A stretch of 64,000 bases of DNA, taken from contig JANQPV010000036.1 in the NCBI GenBank assembly GCA_028285305.1, forward strand, positions 144,560 to 208,559. Reading direction: 5' to 3'. This stretch comes from Alphaproteobacteria bacterium. Its GTDB lineage: Bacteria > Pseudomonadota > Alphaproteobacteria > SMXP01. Position numbers and translations under genes: made by a program. The notes beneath the pieces are model-generated. The model was given only the letters and a program-made list of their open reading frames with translations. It was not told the DNA's origin and ran no database searches. Positions 1-7,839 of this stretch are shown here, piece after piece; the first letter of the stretch is position 1; each line of letters starts with the position of its first letter.

Positions 1-239
1 GGCGCGCCTGGATCAGACTGGACCGGGAGTACAGGAATTTCGACAATGTGGACCCGGTAATCAGCACCACAATCAAACGCGAGGACCGTCGATGGATCGT
101 TTCCGCCGGCAATACGGCGAACATATTCGAACAAATCGACCTCAACATTGAATACACATACTATGACCAATCATCGGCCTTTCGTCAGTACGAGTATTCC
201 AATCACACGGGCACCCTTAGCCTGTCTTACCTGTTTTAA
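1..239 (+). CDS. C-terminal end of an outer-membrane beta-barrel protein (partial)
   Basis: The reading frame is open from base 3 to a TAA at 237-239 and runs off the left edge, so only about 78 residues are visible. They alternate polar and aromatic residues in short strands and end in ...LSLSYLF. A terminal Phe preceded by alternating hydrophobics is the signature recognised by the Bam machinery in outer-membrane barrels. The immediate neighbour (11 bases downstream) encodes a FecR-domain exported protein. From memory, FecR proteins are often found beside TPR/DUF560-type (Slam-like) barrels, so that family is the best guess, but the N-terminal part needed to decide is outside the window. 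An internal ATG at 48 is unlikely to be the real start because coding character continues upstream of it. Confidence 0.6.
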   Translation, partial: RAWIRLDREYRNFDNVDPVISTTIKREDRRWIVSAGNTANIFEQIDLNIEYTYYDQSSAFRQYEYSNHTGTLSLSYLF

Positions 240-249
240 GGGGCATCCA

Positions 250-1125
250 ATGGTTCACTCGGTAAAGCACGTTCTCCTTGGTCTCGCAGTCACCGCAGCA
301 CTTATCGGTCCGGCATCAACCCAAGAACTTGAAAAGGCCGGTGTTTCCAGCGTCGTGAACCCGGATGCGTCGTCTTATTTTGATCCGTCCAAAGCAAAGA
401 AAATCTTCGCCGGCGACAACATCTACCGTAATCAAACCATCGAAACCAACTCCAACGGCCAGGTCCAAGTCTTATTTGTCGATAGAAGCTCATTGACGGT
501 CGGACCCAACTCGAGGGTCGTGATCGATGAGTTCGTGTACGATCCAAATCGCAACGCCAGCGGCATGGCGATGAGCGTCACAAAAGGCGTCATGCGATTT
601 GTTGGCGGCAAATCGAGTAAACAACAAAGCGTGGACATCGAAACACCGCAAGCGACGATTGGCATCAGAGGCGGCATCGTCCTGGTGAGGATCATAAATG
701 GCCAAGTCCAGGCCATCTTCCTCTATGGCGATGAGTTAACCGTCGAATCGAACACAGGTGAAACCGCGTCCGTGACCCGGCAGGGCTTTATGGTGACCGT
801 TAATCCGGACGGCTCCCTCGACATCAGCCGGGCAAGCGATGCCAACATAAACGGCATTCTCCAGGATCTGCAGGCTCAAACCGACGCCCAATTGGCAGAT
901 GGCACGACGATCAACTTAGGCGCCATCGACGACGAGACCATCGATCTGCTGGCCAATGCGGATGCCGCGGGGCTCGGCCCTCTCACGCTCGAAGAACTCG
1001 AAACCGAGCTGGGCATCGACTTCGATCGATTCGAAGAAATCCGCGAGATTGTGGAGGAGAACCGGCCTGATCCTGAGCCGGATCCCAAGGACGACCCCAT
1101 CATCATTTTGTGCGGCAACTGTTAG
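250..1125 (+). CDS. Exported FecR-domain protein
   Basis: A 291-residue protein. I chose ATG 250 because it gives a clean signal peptide (MVHSVKHVLLGLAVTAALIG...AST); the longer frame from 148 overlaps the upstream barrel gene. After the signal peptide, residues of about 45-190 form a FecR domain: KKIFAGDNIYRNQTIET, then LFVDRSSLTVGPNSRVVIDE, a KGVMRFVGG stretch and PQATIGIRGG. FecR domains in this setting are usually periplasmic or surface proteins rather than anti-sigma factors; there is no TM segment and no ECF sigma gene beside it. The C-terminal 100 residues are acidic and end in ...ILCGNC, with two Cys. It probably forms a unit with the upstream barrel. The exact role is unknown. Confidence 0.75.
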   Translation: MVHSVKHVLLGLAVTAALIGPASTQELEKAGVSSVVNPDASSYFDPSKAKKIFAGDNIYRNQTIETNSNGQVQVLFVDRSSLTVGPNSRVVIDEFVYDPNRNASGMAMSVTKGVMRFVGGKSSKQQSVDIETPQATIGIRGGIVLVRIINGQVQAIFLYGDELTVESNTGETASVTRQGFMVTVNPDGSLDISRASDANINGILQDLQAQTDAQLADGTTINLGAIDDETIDLLANADAAGLGPLTLEELETELGIDFDRFEEIREIVEENRPDPEPDPKDDPIIILCGNC

Positions 1126-1210
1126 AGGCGCACTTCGGCAAGCAGCTGTAAGTTTCTCCTGCCACCTGAAAAGCGCCAATTCTCAAAAAAAATCAAAAAA
1201 ATCTGCCTAG

Positions 1211-1224
1211 GTGATGCCCATCAC
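1211..1224. promoter_or_regulatory. CRP-type operator GTGATGCCCATCAC upstream of the small-peptide genes
   Basis: A perfect inverted repeat, GTGAT-N4-ATCAC, flanked on the right by A, so it nearly equals the CRP consensus TGTGA-N6-TCACA. It lies 72 bases before the first small-peptide ATG. An identical half-site pair occurs at 2472-2485. The regulator encoded at 1739-2452 carries the Arg-Glu-x-x-x-Arg recognition residues expected for GTGA half-sites, so it is the likely ligand. The assignment is by pattern only. Confidence 0.6.
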
Positions 1225-1296
1225 ACAGTTTCGCACGCCCTCCTCCTATCTTCAGTTTCAGAGAGAGGAACAACTCAAACCCAAGAGGGCAAGACA

Positions 1297-1404
1297 ATGA
1301 ACTTCGAAACCAAAACCCAGCAGATCCCCTTCGCACTGACCGCCACGATCGCCGCTGCTATTCCCTTTGTTTCGATCGTCCTCACCGGGCTGTTGGGCCT
1401 CTAA
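1297..1404 (+). CDS. Small single-span membrane peptide, 35 residues
   Basis: ATG 1297 opens a 35-codon frame ending in TAA 1402-1404. A purine-rich GAGGGCAAGACA precedes the start. The peptide begins MNFETKTQQI and continues as one hydrophobic helix of about 24 residues (FALTATIAAAIPFVSIVLT...), ending GLLGL, so it should insert once in the inner membrane. It lies directly behind a CRP-type operator and 64 bases before a second small membrane peptide, with a strong terminator closing the pair. I do not recognise a family. Small accessory subunits of respiratory oxidases have this size and shape, but no oxidase gene is nearby. Coding status is supported by ribosome site, hydrophobic pattern and context, not by homology. 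Confidence 0.5.
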   Translation: MNFETKTQQIPFALTATIAAAIPFVSIVLTGLLGL

Positions 1405-1468
1405 AAACGAGAAACAAAGAATTCAGAGACACGCTTAAAGCGAAAAAGCAAACACAAAGGGTAAAAAA

Positions 1469-1564
1469 ATGGACACCGGAACATTCATCTACATCTCAAT
1501 CGGCTTAGTTGTTTTCTGCCAGATGATCGCCGTTGGCTCGGCCTTTATGCGCCCTGCCAAATAG
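1469..1564 (+). CDS. Small single-span membrane peptide, 31 residues
   Basis: ATG 1469 follows AAAGGGTAAAAAA, a good ribosome-binding context. The 31-residue product starts MDTGTFIYISIGLVVF, has a hydrophobic span of about 20 residues containing Cys and Gln, and ends FMRPAK, so its positively charged end should be cytoplasmic. It is co-directional with the 35-residue peptide and is followed within 45 bases by a perfect-stem terminator, suggesting a two-peptide transcript. No family recognised. The two peptides are not obviously similar to each other. Confidence 0.5.
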   Translation: MDTGTFIYISIGLVVFCQMIAVGSAFMRPAK

Positions 1565-1605
1565 ACCACGAAACTCCTTCCCCAAGCACCACACGTGCAC
1601 CACTG

Positions 1606-1640
1606 AAAACGCCGAGGCTCACACCCTGCCTCGGCGTTTT
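1606..1640 (+). terminator. Rho-independent terminator after the small-peptide genes
   Basis: Perfect 13-base inverted repeat AAAACGCCGAGGC / GCCTCGGCGTTTT around a 9-base loop. The A/T arms make it bidirectional in principle. It separates the peptide genes from the regulator gene that starts at 1739. Confidence 0.85.
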
Positions 1641-1738
1641 CGCATTGTACGCAACCCTCCGATTGCTCAAAGTCGCTGAGGATCGTAACATCTCTCCAAG
1701 AGCCCAGCGGTGTTGGTCATCCGGGCGCTCCAGGCCTG

Positions 1739-2452
1739 ATGGAGATCCAGATCACTCAGATAGAAACAAAACTCCCGGACAATCTTCCTCCCGACACGAT
1801 CTTTGCAAAAATGTCGGACGAGGAACGCAGAGGCCTTTTGAAGCTTGCAACAACCAAAAAGCTGTCACGGGGCGACGTACTCTACGAGCAAGGCGAGATT
1901 GGCCTAAGCCTCGCGATTATAACGAATGGCCTCTTCAAGATTTGCGTCTACTCCTCCGAGGGAAAAGAGATTGTCTTTGACTATGTCGGCAAGGGCAACG
2001 TCATTGGGGAAATCAGTCTCTTTGATGGCAAGCCAAGAACAGCAAGTGTGATCGCGGTTGAGTCCGGCGAAGTGCTGGTGCTGCAGAAGTCCGAAGTGCT
2101 GCCCTATCTTCAGCACCATGGCGACACGGCGCTCAAGATCATTGCCTGGCTCTGCGAGAGACTGCGGAAAACGGACGCTCTGATTGAGCAAAACATGTCC
2201 CTTGCCATGGAACCCAAGTTGGCGCGGGGACTGTTGAGGCTGGCAAGCGATCACGGCAAGGAAAATCAAGACGGCACGATTGATGTCAAAATCCGCCAAA
2301 GTGATGTCGGAAGCTATGTGTCTCTGGCCCGTGAAAATGTGAATCGGCAACTACGGGAATGGGCAGACTCGGGGATCGTGGAATTGACACGGGGCCACAT
2401 CATCATCCGCGACCAAGACGCCCTCGAGGATATTGCGCACGACCTGGAATAG
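1739..2452 (+). CDS. CRP/FNR-family cyclic-nucleotide-responsive transcription regulator
   Basis: A 237-residue protein, close to the length of E. coli CRP (210) and FNR (250). The cNMP-binding beta-roll covers about residues 20-125 and contains a phosphate-binding cassette, GEISLFDGKPRTA (residues 90-102). Glu91, Arg100 and Thr101 match the cAMP ribose/phosphate contacts in CRP. There is no N-terminal Cys cluster as in oxygen-sensing FNR. The winged-helix domain has the recognition helix LARENVNRQLREW; Arg198, Glu199 and Arg203 correspond to CRP Arg180, Glu181 and Arg185, which read GTGA. Matching GTGAT-N4-ATCAC sites lie upstream of the small peptides and of the adenylate cyclase gene, so it probably controls both. 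Whether it activates or represses cannot be read from the sequence. Confidence 0.85.
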   Translation: MEIQITQIETKLPDNLPPDTIFAKMSDEERRGLLKLATTKKLSRGDVLYEQGEIGLSLAIITNGLFKICVYSSEGKEIVFDYVGKGNVIGEISLFDGKPRTASVIAVESGEVLVLQKSEVLPYLQHHGDTALKIIAWLCERLRKTDALIEQNMSLAMEPKLARGLLRLASDHGKENQDGTIDVKIRQSDVGSYVSLARENVNRQLREWADSGIVELTRGHIIIRDQDALEDIAHDLE

Positions 2453-2471
2453 CGGGGCCAACCAGCACGGG

Positions 2472-2485
2472 GTGATATGGATCAC
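2472..2485. promoter_or_regulatory. CRP-type operator GTGATATGGATCAC upstream of the adenylate cyclase gene
   Basis: Perfect GTGAT-N4-ATCAC palindrome, 20 bases after the regulator stop codon and about 150 bases before the cyclase GTG start. It shares both half-sites with 1211-1224 but has a different 4-base centre, as expected for conserved protein contacts. It suggests that cyclase expression is controlled by the cAMP-responsive regulator, a feedback loop. Confidence 0.6.
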
Positions 2486-2636
2486 AGACCGCCAATCCTT
2501 CGAAATGTAGAAGACGGGAACGAATACAGATTCATGTCTAAATCACGCTGCGCTGCTTATAGTCTGTGCCATAAAGATCAAAGACTTACGACGAAGCCTT
2601 GAGTCAGAAAATCAGAATTCGGAGGGGCCCCAGAAC

Positions 2637-4892
2637 GTGGCGGGACACACGAAAAAGGCAATCAGTTCGCGACAACGGCGCTGGTACTTGATAGGGATTG
2701 GTCTCACCCTGATGGCAATAATCTTTGTCGCGCACAGCGTCGGTACGAGGACCCAGAACCCGCTCACCAATTTAGTGTTCGACACGTATCAGAGAATTCT
2801 GCCCCGTCCCTACAGCCCAGCACCGGTTACAATTGTCGACATTGACGAAGAAGCTCTGGCGCAGTTCGGCCAATGGCCTTGGCCGCGCACGCGTTTGGCC
2901 GACTTGACCGACCGCCTATCGACTGCGGGCGCAGCGGCCATTGCCTATGACATTATTTTTGCAGAGCCCGATCGCACATCTCCGAACCGACTTATCCCCA
3001 TCATCGAGGGCAATCCGCTCGTCGAGCGAACATACAGCGAGCTCTCTTTGCTGGCGGACCATGACGAGATCTTGGCCCGGTCTTTTGAGGCGGCCCCCGT
3101 CGTAGACGGCTTGGTCGTCTCTCGTGGCCAAACAGAGCGAAAACCCCCTATCAAAACCGGGCTCGTCTATTCGGGCTCATCACCTGCATCGATCCTCACT
3201 CCCTTTGAAGGCGCAATCACATCCCTGCCTGTACTGACAAATGCGACTAAGGGCACGGGCAGCATCAGTTTGTTGGGCGACAACGATCGCATTGTCAGGC
3301 GCATTCAATTGTTCTCGCGCATCGGCGACCAGCTCGTCCCCTCACTCAGTTTGGAAGCGCTCAGAATAGCGCAAGGCGCAAAGTCTCTCATAATCCGATC
3401 GAGCGACGCCAGCGGCGAGATCAGTGGGGGCGACCCTGTCTTTACATCTGTCAAAGTCGGCGAGTTTGAGATCCCGACCAACGAATTGGGCGAGGCGTGG
3501 GTGTATCACACAAAGCCCCAACCTCAGCGCTTCATATCTGCTGCACACGTCCTAAATCCCAACACGACCCTGCGGGAGCTGACCGAAAAGTTCTCAGGAC
3601 ACATCGTATTCGTGGGCGCCGGGGCCACTGGTCTAAGGGACATCATCGCCACGCCCATCACACCCTATGAGGTTGGTGTGACCGTCCACGCAGGATTCAC
3701 GGAGCAGGTGATACTCGGTCAACACCTTGTGCGACCCGATTGGGCAATCGGTTTTGAACGAACCATCATCATATTGATTGCAGCGACCATAATCGCCTCG
3801 ACTATCCTGGCCGGAGCGATCGGAACGGGCGCCCTTACAGCTCTCAGCATCGCGGCCGTCGTGGCATATTCCTGGCATTCATTCTCCACTTCGGGTTTCC
3901 TCGTGGACCCCGTATTTCCCGTCTTGTCATCAATTGCTCTGTTTTCGGTTTTAACCGCTTACAGATTTTTTCAAACCGAGCGAGAAAAAGGAGAAGTCAG
4001 ACGCGCGTTTAGCCAGTATCTTTCTCCCGCCCTCGTTGAGCGCATTGCCAATGACCCCAGTGTTCTCAAACTCGGCGGAGAAGAGCGCGAAATTTCAATT
4101 CTGTTTGCAGATATCCGCAACTATTCCAGTATTTCGGAGAACCTGTCTCCGGAAGAGCTAACTGAACTTCTCAACCGGTTTTTGTCTCCTATGACAGATA
4201 CACTCCTCCGGCATGGCGCAACGATCGACAAGTATGTGGGAGATTCCACCATCGCCTTTTGGAACGCGCCGCTCGCCACCCCCGACCACGAAAGAACAGC
4301 CATAGAGGCAGCCCGCGCCATGGCGGGTGAACTCAGGGCGCTCAACGCCCAGCTCAAAGATCAAAACACACCGTTTGGATCGAAGGGTATTCGGATCGGA
4401 ATTGGCATCGCGTCCGGACCTGCGTGTGTTGGCAATCTTGGGTCCGACGCCCGCTTCAGCTACTCGGCGATTGGCGACACCGTTAACCTGGCAGCCCGCC
4501 TGGAAGGACTGACAAAACAGTACCAGGTTCAGACCATTTTAGGCGAAAACACGCTCTCCGGCCTAGCGGACGACTGCACATTCGAGTTGGATCGCATTCG
4601 CGTTGTCGGCCGTAAAAGACCGGAGAAGATCAGCACACCCGTATACCCGCCCGCTGGAGCATCCGGAGAGCAGTGGGAGACGATCCATCGCTCGCACCAA
4701 GAGATGCTCGAATTTTACCGCACGCAAGATTGGGAAGCGGCCCTCGCAAAAATCGAAGTATTGAAAGAGGATCCCGCTATAGAAAACGAGCTCGGTGGTT
4801 ACTACCAAGTCATGTCGGACAGAATAACCGCATACCAATTATCTCCCCCTGGCGATAACTGGGATGGAGTGTTTACGGCAACGGAAAAATGA
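2637..4892 (+). CDS. CHASE2-domain membrane adenylate cyclase (class III)
   Basis: A 751-residue protein with a GTG start preceded by GGAGGGG. Layout: one TM helix near residues 15-35; an extracytoplasmic CHASE2 sensor domain of about 40-350 (starts with FDTYQRILPRPYSPAPVTIVDIDE); three TM helices at about 365-440; then a class III catalytic domain. Catalytic features are intact: metal-binding Asp492 (LFADIRNYSSI) and Asp536 (KYVGDS), Lys532 for adenine, and Asp614 (AIGDTVNLAARLE), the adenylate- rather than guanylate-specific pair. It converts ATP to cAMP in response to an unknown periplasmic cue. It follows a CRP-family gene and a CRP-type operator, and its end overlaps the DUF3307 gene by ATGA. 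Confidence 0.9.
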   Translation: MAGHTKKAISSRQRRWYLIGIGLTLMAIIFVAHSVGTRTQNPLTNLVFDTYQRILPRPYSPAPVTIVDIDEEALAQFGQWPWPRTRLADLTDRLSTAGAAAIAYDIIFAEPDRTSPNRLIPIIEGNPLVERTYSELSLLADHDEILARSFEAAPVVDGLVVSRGQTERKPPIKTGLVYSGSSPASILTPFEGAITSLPVLTNATKGTGSISLLGDNDRIVRRIQLFSRIGDQLVPSLSLEALRIAQGAKSLIIRSSDASGEISGGDPVFTSVKVGEFEIPTNELGEAWVYHTKPQPQRFISAAHVLNPNTTLRELTEKFSGHIVFVGAGATGLRDIIATPITPYEVGVTVHAGFTEQVILGQHLVRPDWAIGFERTIIILIAATIIASTILAGAIGTGALTALSIAAVVAYSWHSFSTSGFLVDPVFPVLSSIALFSVLTAYRFFQTEREKGEVRRAFSQYLSPALVERIANDPSVLKLGGEEREISILFADIRNYSSISENLSPEELTELLNRFLSPMTDTLLRHGATIDKYVGDSTIAFWNAPLATPDHERTAIEAARAMAGELRALNAQLKDQNTPFGSKGIRIGIGIASGPACVGNLGSDARFSYSAIGDTVNLAARLEGLTKQYQVQTILGENTLSGLADDCTFELDRIRVVGRKRPEKISTPVYPPAGASGEQWETIHRSHQEMLEFYRTQDWEAALAKIEVLKEDPAIENELGGYYQVMSDRITAYQLSPPGDNWDGVFTATEK

Positions 4893-5269
4893 TACTAGAC
4901 TTATTCCCGCTCGCCGCGGACTATCCAATCCTCTCGGCGTTCCTTTTGCTCCTGGTGGGTCATGCCTTAGGCGACTACGCTCTTCAAACGGAGTTCATGG
5001 TCGAAGCCAAATCTCCGCGAGCCGGTTCGATCTGGCCTTGGGTGCTGGGCTCTCACTGTTTGATCCATGGGTTTCTTGTTGCCATCATTCTCGGCAATCC
5101 CATCTTCGGGATACTAGAACTGGCCGCCCATTTCGTAATTGATCTGGCCAAAAGCGTGGGGCTCTTCGGCCGCGGTGACGTCTCGTTTCACATTGACCAA
5201 ATTCTTCACATCGGATGCAAAGCGCTCTGGGTAGCGATGATGATCGGTGCGGTCCCCGTTCCTTTCTAG
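4889..5269 (+). CDS. DUF3307 integral membrane protein
   Basis: A 126-residue protein with about four hydrophobic segments. The motifs HALGDYALQT (from His25), a central SHCLIHG, HFVIDLAK and FHIDQILH are those of the DUF3307 family; these conserved His/Asp residues within membrane segments suggest an enzymatic or metal-binding role, but no function is established to my knowledge. The start overlaps the cyclase stop as ATGA, so the two are translationally coupled, and DUF3307 probably works with or responds to the cAMP circuit. Confidence 0.75.
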   Translation: MILDLFPLAADYPILSAFLLLLVGHALGDYALQTEFMVEAKSPRAGSIWPWVLGSHCLIHGFLVAIILGNPIFGILELAAHFVIDLAKSVGLFGRGDVSFHIDQILHIGCKALWVAMMIGAVPVPF

Positions 5270-5278
5270 TCTCTTCCC

Positions 5279-6661
5279 CTAACCAACCGGCTTGGCTTGA
5301 AGAACAGGCTTGGCAAGAATGAGTCCCGGCAGGAGCGCAGCCACTGTAAACAGGGCGCCCACCAAAAAGATCATCGGCATACCAACCACGTCATCAGGAA
5401 ACGCGAGAAGCACACCAAACAAACTCAGACCAAAGGACGAGCCCACCTGACCGATGAGACGCGAGACGCCGGAGGCCGCGCCGAACATACGAGAAGAAAC
5501 ACTCAGGCTGATCAAGGCCGTGAGCGCCGGAAGCGCGAACCCATGCCCCACCCCCTGCAAAAGAAGCCCAACCGACACGATTGCGAGATTGGCCTGCAAG
5601 ATGCCGACACCCACCAGAAGGAGACCGGCGGTTTGGAGTGAGGTCCCCAATTGCACGCAAAACTTTTCACCCCATCTGGCGGAAATTCGTCCCGCAAACG
5701 GCGACGCGAAGGTAAGGCTTGCCGTGCGCAAAAGCATCAGAAGAGACGCAGCCGAAATCGAATAGTTGAAGTAACCAACGAGCACGAGCGGGGTCGCAAT
5801 AAGTGCGCCCGTATAAGCAAGCTGCAAGAGAAAATTGGCTGCGACAGAGGCATTGAAATTGCGAAGGCCAAAAAGATCGGGCGGCACGATCGGCTCCGCT
5901 ACACGCCGCTCGTGCCGGAAAAAGATCACCAAACCAGCAACGCCCATAACCAGAAAAAGCATCCGCACTCCATGCGTCACTCCCGGTTCCGGAAGCGTAC
6001 CCACCACGAATAACAGGCAGGACAAACTGATCAGCAAGATGATGTTACCCATGTGGTCGAACGCGGCCGGCAGCTGCTTCGTTTCAGGGACGAAACGCAC
6101 GGCAAGCAGGAGCGCAATCACACCGGCCCCGGCTTGTACAAAAAAGACGGACCGCCACCCTAAGAGATCAACAAGCGGACCGCCCAGAATCAGTCCGAGT
6201 GCTGCCGACCCCGGTCCGCTCATCGACCACCAGCTAATGGCCTGTGTCCGGTGTTCAGGCGGATAGGCGTGAAAAAGAATAGCCATGGCGGAGGGGCCAG
6301 AAGCGCCCGCCAGCACCATAGTCAGGACCCGAAACGCGATCAGCGACCAAATATCCCAAGCAAGAAAACACAGACCAGCAAAGACGGTGGACCCCAATAG
6401 GCCACCCAGAAACACGCGCCGGTGGCCATACATATCCCCAAGCTTGCCGAACAGCGGAAGCGTCGCCGCGGAAATCAGCATGGGCGCTGATACCGTCCAC
6501 GCGACAAGCGCTTCGCTCACGCCGAAGTCGGCCGCGATCGGCTGCAAAGCCACGGTCAAGATCGTGAACGGAAAGCCCGTTGCCATCATACCTAATATGA
6601 CAGCGTAAAGAGTCTTCCGCGATGTTGCGGGATCAAAGTCCACCGAAGACAGGGAGGTCAT
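5279..6661 (-). CDS. MFS drug/metabolite transporter (DHA2-like)
   Basis: A 460-residue, strongly hydrophobic protein with 12-14 predicted helices. After helix 2 it has the MFS loop motif GKLGDMYGHRRVFLGG (motif A), and after helix 4 LAGASGPSAMAILFHAYPPEHR, the kind of sequence seen in DHA2-type proton antiporters. It probably exports a toxic compound or pathway intermediate. It is convergent with the DUF3307 gene (9 bases apart) and divergent from the MBL-fold hydrolase gene, with which it may share a control region at 6662-6813. Substrate unknown. Confidence 0.8.
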   Translation of the reverse strand: MTSLSSVDFDPATSRKTLYAVILGMMATGFPFTILTVALQPIAADFGVSEALVAWTVSAPMLISAATLPLFGKLGDMYGHRRVFLGGLLGSTVFAGLCFLAWDIWSLIAFRVLTMVLAGASGPSAMAILFHAYPPEHRTQAISWWSMSGPGSAALGLILGGPLVDLLGWRSVFFVQAGAGVIALLLAVRFVPETKQLPAAFDHMGNIILLISLSCLLFVVGTLPEPGVTHGVRMLFLVMGVAGLVIFFRHERRVAEPIVPPDLFGLRNFNASVAANFLLQLAYTGALIATPLVLVGYFNYSISAASLLMLLRTASLTFASPFAGRISARWGEKFCVQLGTSLQTAGLLLVGVGILQANLAIVSVGLLLQGVGHGFALPALTALISLSVSSRMFGAASGVSRLIGQVGSSFGLSLFGVLLAFPDDVVGMPMIFLVGALFTVAALLPGLILAKPVLQAKPVG

Positions 6662-6813
6662 GGCACCGCCATACCATTATTCGGACTATGGCACGCATCG
6701 AAAAAGCGAATGTGAGCCGTGCGTGAAACGCGCTGCACGTCCCAAACATGTCTTGGTGTTGGAGAACATCCATCTTAGAAGAACGTACAACAATACCTTC
6801 AAGGAGACGCTGA

Positions 6814-7725
6814 ATGCAGTGGAGAATCGGCTCGGTCCGAATAACAAGCATCATTGAGCAGGAACTGGGCGGACTGAACGATTTGATCCGGGGCGCGCTG
6901 CCGGACGCCGTGAAGGAGATTGGTTGGCTCCGCCCCCTCTTTGCCGATGAGGACGGCCATTTGAGCGGCTTGATCCAATCGTTCGTTATTGAAACCCCGA
7001 AACACTTGGTTGTCGTGGACACCTGCGTCGGCAATGACAAGGAGCGGCCCATCGTCGAAGCTTGGCACAAAGCCCAAACCGAATTTCTATCTCGCTTGCG
7101 CCAAGCCGGCTTCAAAGAAGACGGCGTCGACTTTGTTCTGTGCACCCACATGCATCTCGATCATGTCGGCTGGAACACCTACTGGGACGGAACCGCTTGG
7201 AAACCCACCTTTCCAAATGCGCGGTATCTGTTCGCAGACACCGAAATAGATCATTGGACCACAGAGAACGCTAAGGACTTCCCAGACCCCAGCACGGCCT
7301 CATCACGGCGTGAAGAGGCGGACTTGGCTTTTTCGCTGGCTCAGGTCCAAACCCACCGCGATTCCGTCCAGCCCATATTCGACGCCGGGCTTGCCGACAT
7401 CGTACCGACGGATCACGTCTTGTGTTCTGAAGTAAAGCTCCTTCCGACGCCAGGTCACACACCCGGTCATGTCAGCATACACATTAGTTCTGATGGTGAA
7501 GAAGCCATCATATCTGGGGATTGCGTCCACCATCCCTGTCAGATCGCCCATCCCGAGTGGAAAACATCCGTAGACGTGGATCCGGACTTGGGGATTGAGA
7601 CCCGAAAGAAGCTGTTCTCCCGATTGGAAGAACAGCAAAGCCTCTTGATTGGCAGCCATTTTAACGAGCCAACCGCAGGGAAAGTGGAAAAAAAAGGAGA
7701 CGGTTACATCCTGATTGTTGATTGA
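6814..7725 (+). CDS. MBL-fold metallo-hydrolase (AHL-lactonase/methyl-parathion-hydrolase-like)
   Basis: A 303-residue protein; the ATG at 6814 follows AAGGAGACG. It has the binuclear zinc motif THMHLDHVGW (His112, His114, Asp116, His117), a later GHTPGHVSIH and an Asp in SGDCVHH, with a final His in IGSHFNEPTAG, so all seven metal ligands of the fold look present. The size and no-signal-peptide N-terminus fit cytoplasmic lactone or ester hydrolases. It precedes a P450 gene by 114 bases on the same strand, so a role in opening an oxidised (lactone/ester) intermediate is plausible. Specific substrate not predictable. Confidence 0.8.
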   Translation: MQWRIGSVRITSIIEQELGGLNDLIRGALPDAVKEIGWLRPLFADEDGHLSGLIQSFVIETPKHLVVVDTCVGNDKERPIVEAWHKAQTEFLSRLRQAGFKEDGVDFVLCTHMHLDHVGWNTYWDGTAWKPTFPNARYLFADTEIDHWTTENAKDFPDPSTASSRREEADLAFSLAQVQTHRDSVQPIFDAGLADIVPTDHVLCSEVKLLPTPGHTPGHVSIHISSDGEEAIISGDCVHHPCQIAHPEWKTSVDVDPDLGIETRKKLFSRLEEQQSLLIGSHFNEPTAGKVEKKGDGYILIVD

Positions 7726-7839
7726 TCAGCCCCGTTTTTTGCCAACGGTTGGCCGTTTTCCGAAGCAGTTGACGACGATCGCACCGAAGAGTTTAGTACC
7801 CACCAGACGATCGAGAGAGCTGATCAGAGGAAACGCCAA

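Noticed and set aside
148..249. N-terminal extension of the FecR-domain protein
   Set aside because: It overlaps the upstream barrel gene in another frame and would hide the signal peptide that begins at ATG 250.
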